64,000 nt of DNA, taken from Streptomyces avermitilis MA-4680 = NBRC 14893. GTDB taxonomy: Bacteria; Actinomycetota; Actinomycetes; Streptomycetales; Streptomycetaceae. Position 1 is the stretch's first letter. Each line of letters begins with the position of its first letter. Shown here one piece after another: positions 18,361-26,096 of the stretch. The translations under genes and the position numbers were made by a program. Under the pieces are notes generated by a model that saw nothing but the letters and a program-made list of their open reading frames with translations, had not been told where the DNA came from and did no database searches. The DNA is taken from positions 7,440,001 through 7,504,000 of the forward strand of contig NC_003155.5 of NCBI RefSeq assembly GCF_000009765.2, given 5' to 3'.

Positions 18361-18571
18361 CGGCAGCCGCGCAGACGTACCCGTAGGTACGCGGGGTGTC
18401 CGCGACCCGCCCCGGTCGCGGACACCGTGCCGTGCTCGGGAGGAGCGGACGCCCTGCTGCGCCCGGGAGAAGCGGACACCCTGCCGTGCCCGGCAAGAAG
18501 CGCGGACACCCTCCCGTGCCCCGGGAAAATACGTTCGGCGGCGGCCCGTACGCGCTGGCATACTCCGCGCC

Positions 18572-19027
18572 ATGACCATGGACCAACAGCCTTCCATCAC
18601 CGCGTCGTTGCAGGTGGGCGAGAAGGACAGCCCACTGGAACGGCGGCTCGACAGGGAACTCACCGCCTTCAACGCGGACGCCACCGGCGCCGGCGAACCC
18701 GCCCCGCTCTCCGTCCGCGTCACCGACTCCGCGGGCGACCTGGTCGGCGGCCTGACCGCCTGGGTCTGGGGCAGCTGCTGCGCGGTCGACATGCTGTGGG
18801 TGCGCGAGGACCAGCGGCACGCGGGCTGGGGCGGAAAACTGCTGCGGGCGGCCGAGGAGGAGAGCGCACGGCGCGGCTGCACCGAGATGATCGTCTCGTC
18901 CTTCACCTTCCAGGCCCCCGACTTCTACCGCGGCCACGGCTACCGCGAGACAGGCCGCACCGAAGGCATCCCGGGCGGCCATCAGGACGTCCACTTCCAC
19001 AAAGTCCTGGAGCCCACCGCCCGTTGA
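18572..19027 (+). CDS. GNAT-family N-acetyltransferase
   Basis: A 151-aa acetyl-CoA-dependent acetyltransferase. The acetyl-CoA loop reads VREDQRHAGWGGKLLRAAEEESARRG, followed by FTFQAPDFYRGHGYRETGRTEGIPGG. The substrate is unknown. The frame stays open for 36 more codons after the TGA at 19025 (see the separate entry). Confidence 0.88.
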   Translation: MTMDQQPSITASLQVGEKDSPLERRLDRELTAFNADATGAGEPAPLSVRVTDSAGDLVGGLTAWVWGSCCAVDMLWVREDQRHAGWGGKLLRAAEEESARRGCTEMIVSSFTFQAPDFYRGHGYRETGRTEGIPGGHQDVHFHKVLEPTAR

Positions 19028-19138
19028 ACCAGCAGCCCCGACGACTCCTCCCTCGGCCTCCGCTTCCGCGAACAACAGGGCCGTACGGTCCCGGACGGCT
19101 GGAGCAACCAGGTGCCGGACCCCGACGCCCACCCATGA
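19028..19138 (+). pseudogene. In-frame open segment after the GNAT stop
   Basis: Immediately after the GNAT TGA the same frame continues for 36 codons to a second TGA, with protein-like sequence (DDSSLGLRFREQQGRTVPDG, then WSNQVPDPDAHP). It has no start of its own. It could be the end of a decayed gene, or a C-terminal extension reached by readthrough of TGA-A. I do not recognise the sequence. Confidence 0.35.
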
Positions 19139-19187
19139 CCGAACGGCGCCGCACCCCGGGATGTCCCGCCCCGTAGGGTTTACGCCC

Positions 19188-19577
19188 ATGACCAACAGCA
19201 ACACCCGCACCGGCACCGGTGACGTCGACCCCGCCGTCCGCGCCGAACTCGCCCGGCTGCGCGACAGCATCGACAACATCGACGCCGCCGTCGTCCACAT
19301 GCTCGCCGAACGCTTCAAGTGCACCCAGCAGGTCGGCCACCTCAAAGCCGTACACCAGCTGCCGCCCGCCGACCCGGCCCGCGAGGCCAGCCAGATCGCC
19401 CGACTGCGCCGGCTCGCCGAGAACGCCAAACTCGACCCGGCGTTCGCCGAGAAGCTGCTGGGCTTCATCATCGCCGAGGTCATCCGCCACCACGAGCGCA
19501 TCGCGGACAACACCGCGAACGGCTCGGTGAGCGCACCGCCGGCCACCGAGGACGACACCACCGGCCCCGCGGAGTGA
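19188..19577 (+). CDS. Chorismate mutase (AroQ type)
   Basis: A 129-aa monofunctional, all-helical chorismate mutase that converts chorismate to prephenate for Phe/Tyr synthesis. LARLRDSIDNIDAAVVHMLAERFKCTQQVGHLKA carries the N-terminal Arg and central Arg/Lys ligands, and IAEVIRHHERI the C-terminal helix. There is no signal peptide, so it is cytosolic. ATG 19188 gives the family start; upstream in-frame codons are not conserved in look. Confidence 0.92.
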   Translation: MTNSNTRTGTGDVDPAVRAELARLRDSIDNIDAAVVHMLAERFKCTQQVGHLKAVHQLPPADPAREASQIARLRRLAENAKLDPAFAEKLLGFIIAEVIRHHERIADNTANGSVSAPPATEDDTTGPAE

Positions 19578-19705
19578 CCCGCGACGCCCGACGACATCGC
19601 GCCCGGAACGCGCATGTGTCAGGTCACGCGTACACACGATGAACCGGTTCAGGCTTAAGCTGGTTCGCCAAGCGAGGGGACGTCGGGCCGAGGGGACGTC
19701 GGGCA

Positions 19706-20263
19706 ATGCCGTCGGATGCCAGGATCCTCATCGTCGACGACCATGAGGACACGCTGTACGCGCTGGAGAGCACGCTGGCCCCGCTCGGCTATCTGCTGTC
19801 CCGCGCGACCAGCGGCGACGACGCGCTCAAGGAAGTCCTGCGCGGCCAGGTCGGACTCCTGCTGCTCGACGTACGCATGCCCGGCGTCAGCGGACTGGAC
19901 GTCGTGCGCTACATGCGGCGCCTGGAACAGACCCAGCACATCCCCATCATCCTGCTCACCGGCTTCGGCCTGGACGCCGAACTCACCACCACCGCCTTCG
20001 CACTCGGCGTCGCCGACCTGGTCACGAAACCCGTCGACCCCTGGTCCCTGCGCACCAAGGTCCGCTACCTGTACGACGCCCACCAGCGCAGCCAGGCCCT
20101 GGAACGAGAAGTGCGCGAACTGCGCGCCCTCGCCAAGAACGAGCACCCCCAGCCCCGCTCCCAGGCCCAGCCCCACCCGTCCCCAGCCCAACCCCAGCCA
20201 CACGCCCACGTCCCCGTCCCACGCGAGCCCCCCGCCCAGAAGCCGGCGCAGGACCGCACCTGA
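19706..20263 (+). CDS. Stand-alone response-regulator receiver protein
   Basis: A 185-aa receiver domain: acidic pocket VDDHED near residue 10, phospho-acceptor Asp in LLLLDVRMPG near residue 55, Thr in LLTGFG and Lys in VTKPVD. After residue 125 there is a short coiled coil (RSQALEREVRELRALAKNE) and a Pro/Gln/His-rich disordered tail. No DNA-binding output domain or adjacent kinase is present, so it probably acts by protein contact. Confidence 0.88.
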   Translation: MPSDARILIVDDHEDTLYALESTLAPLGYLLSRATSGDDALKEVLRGQVGLLLLDVRMPGVSGLDVVRYMRRLEQTQHIPIILLTGFGLDAELTTTAFALGVADLVTKPVDPWSLRTKVRYLYDAHQRSQALEREVRELRALAKNEHPQPRSQAQPHPSPAQPQPHAHVPVPREPPAQKPAQDRT

Positions 20264-20354
20264 GACCTGTCCGACGGATCCACCGGATCCACCAGATCCG
20301 TACATAGCACGTGTACCGGGCCGCCCCTGTGCCCTGTCGGCGCCATCAGGCAGC

Positions 20355-22895
20355 ATGTCCCTCATGTCCGTACTGACGCGCGACGAAGCGCAGACCCGTG
20401 CCAGTCTCCTCGACGTCCACCACTACGCGATCGCCCTCGATCTGACCGTGGGGGACGAGACCTTCGACTCCCGCACCGTCATCACCTTCACGGTACGGGG
20501 GGACCACGACGTCGCGGACACCTTCGTCGAGCTGAAGCCCGCCGAGCTGCGCTCCGCCACCCTGGACGGGCAGCCCCTGGACACCGCGACCCTGGTCGAG
20601 AACCGACTGCCGCTGACGGGCCTGACCCAGGGCGAGCACGAGCTGCGCATCGACACCGCCATGGGCTACTCCCGCACCGGCGAAGGCATGCACCGCTTCA
20701 CCGACCCCACCGACGGCGAGACATACGCCTACACCCAGCTGTTCATGGACGACGTGCAGCGCGTCTTCGCCGCCTTCGACCAGCCCGACCTCAAGGCCGT
20801 CTTCGAACTCGAGATCAAGGCCCCCGAAGGCTGGACCGTCCTCGCCAACGGCGTCACCACCGACGTGGGCGACGGCACCTGGAAGGCCACCGCCACCCCC
20901 CTCATCTCCACCTACCTCGTCGCCGTCGCCGCCGGCCCCTGGCACTCCGTACACACCGAACACCGAGGCCTGCCCTTCGGCCTTCACTGCCGCCGCTCCC
21001 TCGCCCCCCACCTCGACGCGGACGCCGACGAACTCCTCGACATCACCCGCGCCTGCTACGACCGCTACCACGAGAAGTTCGAGGAGCCCTACCCCTTCGA
21101 CTCCTACGACCAGGCGTTCGTCCCCGAGTTCAACGCCGGCGCCATGGAGAACCCCGGCCTCGTCACCTTCCGCGACGAGTTCGTCTACCGCTCCGCCGTC
21201 ACCGACACCGAGCGCCAGACCCGCGCCATGGTCATCGCCCACGAGATGGCCCACATGTGGTTCGGCGACCTCGTCACCCTGCGCTGGTGGGACGACATCT
21301 GGCTGAACGAGTCCTTCGCCGAGTACATGGGCTACCAGACCCTCACCGAAGCCAGCCTCGGGGGGTCCGGGGGGACTCCCCCCAGAAAGTGGGGCACCGA
21401 CACCTGGACCGACTTCGGCGTCACCCGCAAACCCTGGGGCTACGACGCCGACCAGCGCCCCTCCACCCACCCCGTCGCCCCGGAAGCCGTCGACGACACC
21501 GCCTCCGCCCTCCTCAACTTCGACGGCATCTCCTACGCCAAGGGCGCCTCCGCCCTGCGCCAACTCGTCGCCTGGCTGGGCGAGAAGGACTTCCTCGCCG
21601 GCATCAACACCCACTTCACCCGCCACAAGTTCGGCAACGCCACCCTCGCCGACTTCATCGACTCCCTCGCCGCCGCCACCGAACGCGACGTCCACGCCTG
21701 GGCCGACTCCTGGCTGCGCACGACCGGCGTCGACACCCTGACCCCGGACATCACCACGGCCCCCGACGGCACCTGCGCCCTGACCGTCGAGCGCGACGGC
21801 AGCCGCCCGCACCGCATCACCGTCGGCCTCTACGACCGCGACCTCAACGACGAGGCCCGCCTCACCCTGCGCCGCCGCCTCGAACTCGACATCCCCCAGG
21901 ACCCCGCCGAACCACAGCCCCTCGGCAAGCGCCCCGCCCTGCTCCTCCTCAACGACGGCGACCTCACCTACGCCAAGGTCCGCTTCGACCCCGAATCCTT
22001 CACCACCGTCCGCGCCGCCCTGTCCGGCCTGCCCGACCCCCTCACCCGCGCCGTCGTCTGGAACGCCCTGCGCAACGCCGTACGCGACGGCCATCTCCCG
22101 CCCACCGCCTACCTGCAGACCGCCCGCGCCCACCTCCCGCACGAGACGGACCTCGCCCTCGTCCAGGGCGTCCTGGCCTTCGCCACCACCCACGTGGCGG
22201 GCCGCTACCTGTCGGCCGCCGACCGACCCGCCGCCCTCGCCACCCTCACCGACCTGTGCCGCGACCTGATCCGCCGCACCGAGGACGGCTCCCAGCCCGG
22301 CCTGCGCCTGACCGCCGTACGCCACCTCATCGACGTCGCCGCCCACCCCGACACCCTCAGCAGCTGGCTCTCCGAAGGCACCGTCCCCGGCGGCCCCGAA
22401 CTCGACCCCGAACTGCGCTGGCGCATCCTCGGCCGCCTCGCCGTCCTCGGCGCCATCGACGACGACGTCATCGAGGCCGAACTCGTCCAGGACCCCAGCG
22501 CCAGCGGCCAGGAAGGCGCCGCCCGCTGCCGGGCCGCCCTGCCCGACCCCGAGTCCAAGCGACGGGCCTGGGAAGAGATGTTCACCACCGACCACCTCTC
22601 CAACTACCTGTTCACCGCCACCGCCCAGGGCTTCTGGCAACCCGAACAGGCCGACCTCGTACGCGCCTACGTCGAGCGGTACTGGACCGACGCGGTCGCC
22701 GTCGCCGCCCGCCGCGGCCCCGCCATCGCCGCCGCCGCGGGCCGCTGGGCCTTCCCCGCCCACGCCGTCAGCCCGGACACCCTCCGCCGCGGCGAACAGT
22801 GCCTGCGCGAGGCCGACCCCATCCCGGCCCTGCGCCGCAAACTCGTCGACGAACTCGACGACCTGGCACGGGCCCTGCGGGTCCGGGAGGCATAG
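20355..22895 (+). CDS. pepN: Aminopeptidase N (M1 family)
   Basis: An 846-aa zinc aminopeptidase that removes N-terminal residues from peptides in the cytosol. GAMENPG binds the substrate N-terminus; HEMAHMWFGDL with NESFAEYMG 18 residues on is the HExxH-(18)-E zinc site. The ERAP1-like helical C-terminal domain follows. Starts at 20355 or 20364 are both possible. About 20 residues after the zinc Glu the frame carries an unusual Gly/Pro insert (LGGSGGTPPRK) coded by a G/C palindrome. The gene is very rich in C-ended codons. Confidence 0.94.
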   Translation: MSLMSVLTRDEAQTRASLLDVHHYAIALDLTVGDETFDSRTVITFTVRGDHDVADTFVELKPAELRSATLDGQPLDTATLVENRLPLTGLTQGEHELRIDTAMGYSRTGEGMHRFTDPTDGETYAYTQLFMDDVQRVFAAFDQPDLKAVFELEIKAPEGWTVLANGVTTDVGDGTWKATATPLISTYLVAVAAGPWHSVHTEHRGLPFGLHCRRSLAPHLDADADELLDITRACYDRYHEKFEEPYPFDSYDQAFVPEFNAGAMENPGLVTFRDEFVYRSAVTDTERQTRAMVIAHEMAHMWFGDLVTLRWWDDIWLNESFAEYMGYQTLTEASLGGSGGTPPRKWGTDTWTDFGVTRKPWGYDADQRPSTHPVAPEAVDDTASALLNFDGISYAKGASALRQLVAWLGEKDFLAGINTHFTRHKFGNATLADFIDSLAAATERDVHAWADSWLRTTGVDTLTPDITTAPDGTCALTVERDGSRPHRITVGLYDRDLNDEARLTLRRRLELDIPQDPAEPQPLGKRPALLLLNDGDLTYAKVRFDPESFTTVRAALSGLPDPLTRAVVWNALRNAVRDGHLPPTAYLQTARAHLPHETDLALVQGVLAFATTHVAGRYLSAADRPAALATLTDLCRDLIRRTEDGSQPGLRLTAVRHLIDVAAHPDTLSSWLSEGTVPGGPELDPELRWRILGRLAVLGAIDDDVIEAELVQDPSASGQEGAARCRAALPDPESKRRAWEEMFTTDHLSNYLFTATAQGFWQPEQADLVRAYVERYWTDAVAVAARRGPAIAAAAGRWAFPAHAVSPDTLRRGEQCLREADPIPALRRKLVDELDDLARALRVREA
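21360..21383. repeat. G/C palindrome inserted in pepN
   Basis: Runs of six G, TCC, six G, ACT and six C make a 24-bp element able to fold into a hairpin. It is in frame and encodes Gly-Gly-Ser-Gly-Gly-Thr-Pro-Pro inside the catalytic domain, in a surface loop after the zinc site. Its style is intergenic rather than coding, so it looks like an inserted small palindromic unit. Confidence 0.55.
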
Positions 22896-22936
22896 CCCCC
22901 GGACACCGGGCACACCCGGCCCGCTCCGCCGACCCG

Positions 22937-22989
22937 GCGGGCTGATCACCCCTCCTGGCTCCACCCGCCGGGCGGGATGATCAGCCCGC
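22937..22989. promoter_or_regulatory. Inverted repeat between pepN and the decarboxylase gene
   Basis: A perfect 12-bp inverted repeat, GCGGGCTGATCA ... TGATCAGCCCGC, separated by 29 bases. It lies in the 247-bp gap downstream of pepN. It could be the pepN terminator or an operator for the siderophore-like pair; no T-tract follows. I saw no match to the TTAGGTTAG-type DmdR1 iron box in this gap. Confidence 0.5.
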
Positions 22990-23142
22990 GGGCACCCACG
23001 CCTAGCACGCCCGTCCACCCCCCACCTTTCCTCCGCACGGCAGTACCCCCTTTCGGGTCGGATCGTTGTGCTGCACAAGCGCGCCGAACCGATTCGCGTA
23101 CACGCTGAACCCCCACGCTGTGCGCGCCCCCGGAGGACATCC

Positions 23143-24585
23143 ATGAGCTCGCCGCCCCTCGCCTCAGGTCCCGAAGGCCCCCACGCGCTGCGGCCGCTGC
23201 TCGAGACCGTGCTCGACGCACTCACGGAAGGCCGCCAGGCACGCGGCGGACCACTGCCCGCAGGCGGACCCCAGGCCGTCGCCGCGCGGGTGCGGGCCAC
23301 GGTCGGCGACGCCCTGCCACAGAAGGGCGACCCGGACGCCGTACGCCACCTCGTCCGCATGCTCGCCGAAGGCGCCGCCGACCCCGCCGACCCCCTGTGC
23401 GCCGCCCACCTGCACTGCCCGCCCCTCGCCGTCGCCACCGCCGCCGACCTCGCCGCCTCCGCCCTCAACCCCTCACTCGACTCCTGGGACCAGGCCCCCG
23501 CCGCCTCGGAGCTGGAGGCGCTGGTGACCGACGCTCTCGCCGCGGAGATCTACGCCGGCACAAGGACGAGTGACCGAGCACGGCCGACCGTCGACACCAG
23601 CACCAGCGCCCCGGAGGCGAACGAGCCACACACGAGCACAGCCCTCGTCACCACCGGCGGCACCGAGTCCAACCAACTCGCCCTCCTCCTCGCCCGCGAA
23701 GCCCACAGCGGCGCCCGGCTCGTCTGCGGAGCCAACGCCCACCACTCACTCACCCGCGCCGCCTGGCTCCTCGGCCTGCCCGAACCCGTCGTCGTCCCCG
23801 CCCCCGCCGGCACCCTCGACCCCGCCGCCCTCGACGAAGCCCTCACCGAACTACCGGGCCCACGCGGCTCCCTCGTCGTAGCCGCCACCGCGGGCACCAC
23901 CGACGCCGGCCTCATCGACCCGCTCACCGACATCGCCGACCTGTGCGCCGCCCACGGCGCCCGCCTCCACATCGACGCCGCCTACGGCGGAGGACTGCTG
24001 TTCAGCGCACGCCACCGCCACCGACTCCACGGCATCGAACGCGCCCACACCGTCACCCTCGACCTGCACAAACTCGGCTGGCAACCCGCCGCCGCCGGCC
24101 TCCTCGCCGTACGCGACCCCCACGACCTGCACGCACTCCACCACCACGCCGACTACCTCAACGCCGACGACGACACCCAAGCCGGACTCCCCGACCTCCT
24201 CGGCCGCTCCCTGCGCACCACCCGACGCCCCGACATCCTCAAAATCGCCGTCACCCTCAAAACCCTCGGCCGCGACGGACTCGGCACCCTCGTCGACCAG
24301 GTCTGCGCCCACGCCCAGGAACTCGCCCGCCTCATCCAGGCACACCCCGGCTTCGAGCTCTACGACCCACCCACCATCAGCACCGTCCTGTTCCGGCCCG
24401 CCGAAGCCTCCGACGACACCGTCGCCGCGGTACGCCGCACCCTCCTCACCGAAGGCCGCGCCGTCCTCGGCCGCGCCGTCCTCGACGGACAGCTCTGGCT
24501 CAAAGCCACCCTTCTCAACCCCCACACCCGGCCGGGCGACCTGGCCGCGCTCCTGAAACTGGTGGAAGGACACACCCCCCGATGA
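23143..24585 (+). CDS. PLP-dependent group II decarboxylase (DesA-like)
   Basis: A 480-aa pyridoxal-phosphate decarboxylase of the lysine/diaminobutyrate/glutamate class. TTGGTESNQLALLLARE binds the phosphate, HIDAAYGGGLLF holds the Asp that pairs with the PLP ring, and DLHKLGWQPAA the Schiff-base Lys. Overall layout is like DesA, which makes cadaverine for desferrioxamine, but the N-terminal third is divergent and there is a Ser/Thr-rich insert near residues 140-165. ATG 23143 is preceded by GGAGG. It overlaps the N-hydroxylase gene by four bases. Substrate (Lys, Orn or diaminobutyrate) is not certain. Confidence 0.85.
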   Translation: MSSPPLASGPEGPHALRPLLETVLDALTEGRQARGGPLPAGGPQAVAARVRATVGDALPQKGDPDAVRHLVRMLAEGAADPADPLCAAHLHCPPLAVATAADLAASALNPSLDSWDQAPAASELEALVTDALAAEIYAGTRTSDRARPTVDTSTSAPEANEPHTSTALVTTGGTESNQLALLLAREAHSGARLVCGANAHHSLTRAAWLLGLPEPVVVPAPAGTLDPAALDEALTELPGPRGSLVVAATAGTTDAGLIDPLTDIADLCAAHGARLHIDAAYGGGLLFSARHRHRLHGIERAHTVTLDLHKLGWQPAAAGLLAVRDPHDLHALHHHADYLNADDDTQAGLPDLLGRSLRTTRRPDILKIAVTLKTLGRDGLGTLVDQVCAHAQELARLIQAHPGFELYDPPTISTVLFRPAEASDDTVAAVRRTLLTEGRAVLGRAVLDGQLWLKATLLNPHTRPGDLAALLKLVEGHTPR

Positions 24586-26000
24586 GCCCGACGCCCCACC
24601 CCCCACGCCACGAACCCGAAGCACCCCGCGACCTGGCGGGCATCGGCATCGGCCCCTTCAACCTCTCCCTCGCCGCCCTCGCCCACCCCCTCACCGAACT
24701 CGACACCGTCTTCTACGAACAGCGCCCCAGCTTCGACTGGCACCCCGGCCTCCTCATCGACGGCGCCACCCTCCAAGTCCCCTTCCTCGCCGACCTCGTG
24801 ACCCTCGCCGACCCCACCAGCCCCTGGTCCTTCCTCAACCACCTCAAGACCCGCGACCGCCTCTTCCCCTTCTACTTCGCCGAGCGCTTCCACATCCAGC
24901 GCGCCGAATACGACGCCTACTGCCGCTGGGTCGCCGACAGCCTCCCCGGCCTCCACTTCGGCCACCAGGTCGACGCCGTCCGCTGGAACCCCGAACGCGA
25001 CGTCTTCGAAGTCGACTTCACCCAACTCGACACCGACGGCGAAGCCGAAGCCCTCGGACGCACCTACAGCAAGAACATCGTCCTCGGCGTCGGCACCGCC
25101 CCCTACGTCCCCGAACCCCTCAAGCCCCTCGTCGAAGCCCCCGGCGTGCCCGTCATCCACGCCGCGGACTACCTCCAGCACCGCGACCGCTTCCTGACCG
25201 CCGAACACATCACCGTCATCGGCTCAGGACAGTCCGGCGCCGAAGTCTTCCTCGACCTGCTCCGCAACCGCCCCGCCGGACACGAGAGGATCCACTGGCT
25301 CGCCCGCACGGAGGCCTTCGCACCGATGGAGTACTCCAAACTCGGCCTCGAACACTTCACCCCCGACTACACCCGCTACTTCCACGCCCTCACCGAACCC
25401 GTCCGCGACCGGCTCGTCGCCGCCCAATGGCAACTCCACAAAGGCATCGACGCCGACACCATCGCCGCCATCCACCACGAGCTCTACCGGCGCACCCTGC
25501 ACGGCGGCTGGCCCGACGCCGTCCTCACGCCCGGCGTCACCGTCCGCACCGCCGGTCGCCTCGCCACCACCAAAGTCGAACTCCACCTGGAACACGCCCA
25601 GCAGGGCACCCGCTCCCGCCTCACCACCAACGCCGTCGTCCTCGCCACCGGCTACCGCGAACGCCCCCTCGGCCGCATCCTCGCCGGCCTCGACCCCTAC
25701 CTGCGCCGCGACAGCGCCGAACGCCCCCGCATCGACAACCAGTTCCGCCTCGACCTCGACCCCTCGGTCACCGGCACCGCCTACGTCCAGAACGCCGAAC
25801 TCCACACCCACGGCATCGGCACCCCCGACCTCGGCCTCGCCGCCTGGCGCAGCGCCACCATCCTCAACTCCCTCACCGGCAAGGACCTCTACCCCCTCCC
25901 ACACCGCACCGCCTTCACCACCTTCGGACTCCAGCAGCAACCACACATCCCACCCGCCCGCCAGGTCCACGCCCTCACGCCCCTCATCGACGGACGCTGA
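24582..26000 (+). CDS. Amine/lysine N-hydroxylase, FAD- and NADPH-dependent (DesB/IucD-like)
   Basis: A 472-aa flavin N-monooxygenase of the siderophore type. GIGIGPFNLSLAAL near residue 19 binds FAD, VIGSGQSGAEVF near residue 210 binds NADPH, and VLATGYRERPL near residue 350 is the C-terminal ATGY motif. SFDWHPGLLIDGATLQVPFLADLVT is characteristic of lysine/ornithine/cadaverine hydroxylases. Coupled translation with the decarboxylase (ATGA overlap) implies the pair makes an N-hydroxy-diamine. The acetyl/succinyltransferase and NIS synthetase that normally follow (desC, desD) are absent here; a convergent nucleotidase lies 96 bp downstream. Confidence 0.88.
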   Translation: MSPTPHPPRHEPEAPRDLAGIGIGPFNLSLAALAHPLTELDTVFYEQRPSFDWHPGLLIDGATLQVPFLADLVTLADPTSPWSFLNHLKTRDRLFPFYFAERFHIQRAEYDAYCRWVADSLPGLHFGHQVDAVRWNPERDVFEVDFTQLDTDGEAEALGRTYSKNIVLGVGTAPYVPEPLKPLVEAPGVPVIHAADYLQHRDRFLTAEHITVIGSGQSGAEVFLDLLRNRPAGHERIHWLARTEAFAPMEYSKLGLEHFTPDYTRYFHALTEPVRDRLVAAQWQLHKGIDADTIAAIHHELYRRTLHGGWPDAVLTPGVTVRTAGRLATTKVELHLEHAQQGTRSRLTTNAVVLATGYRERPLGRILAGLDPYLRRDSAERPRIDNQFRLDLDPSVTGTAYVQNAELHTHGIGTPDLGLAAWRSATILNSLTGKDLYPLPHRTAFTTFGLQQQPHIPPARQVHALTPLIDGR

Positions 26001-26096
26001 CAACACACGCCAACGGCGCCGACGAAAACCACCGCCGACGCCGCTGACACACCCCTGCCGGACCCCGCAGGCCCCTGCCGGACCCCGCTTGCCCCC

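Noticed and set aside
16432..18906. An 824-residue frame for the metalloprotease-like gene
   Set aside because: The upstream half is antisense to the trypsin and GNAT genes and has no motifs; a start near 17328 gives the conserved protein.
22896..23142. DmdR1 iron box upstream of the DesA-like gene
   Set aside because: I looked for a TTAGGTTAGGCTCACCTAA-like 19-mer and saw none; only the TGATCA inverted repeat is present.
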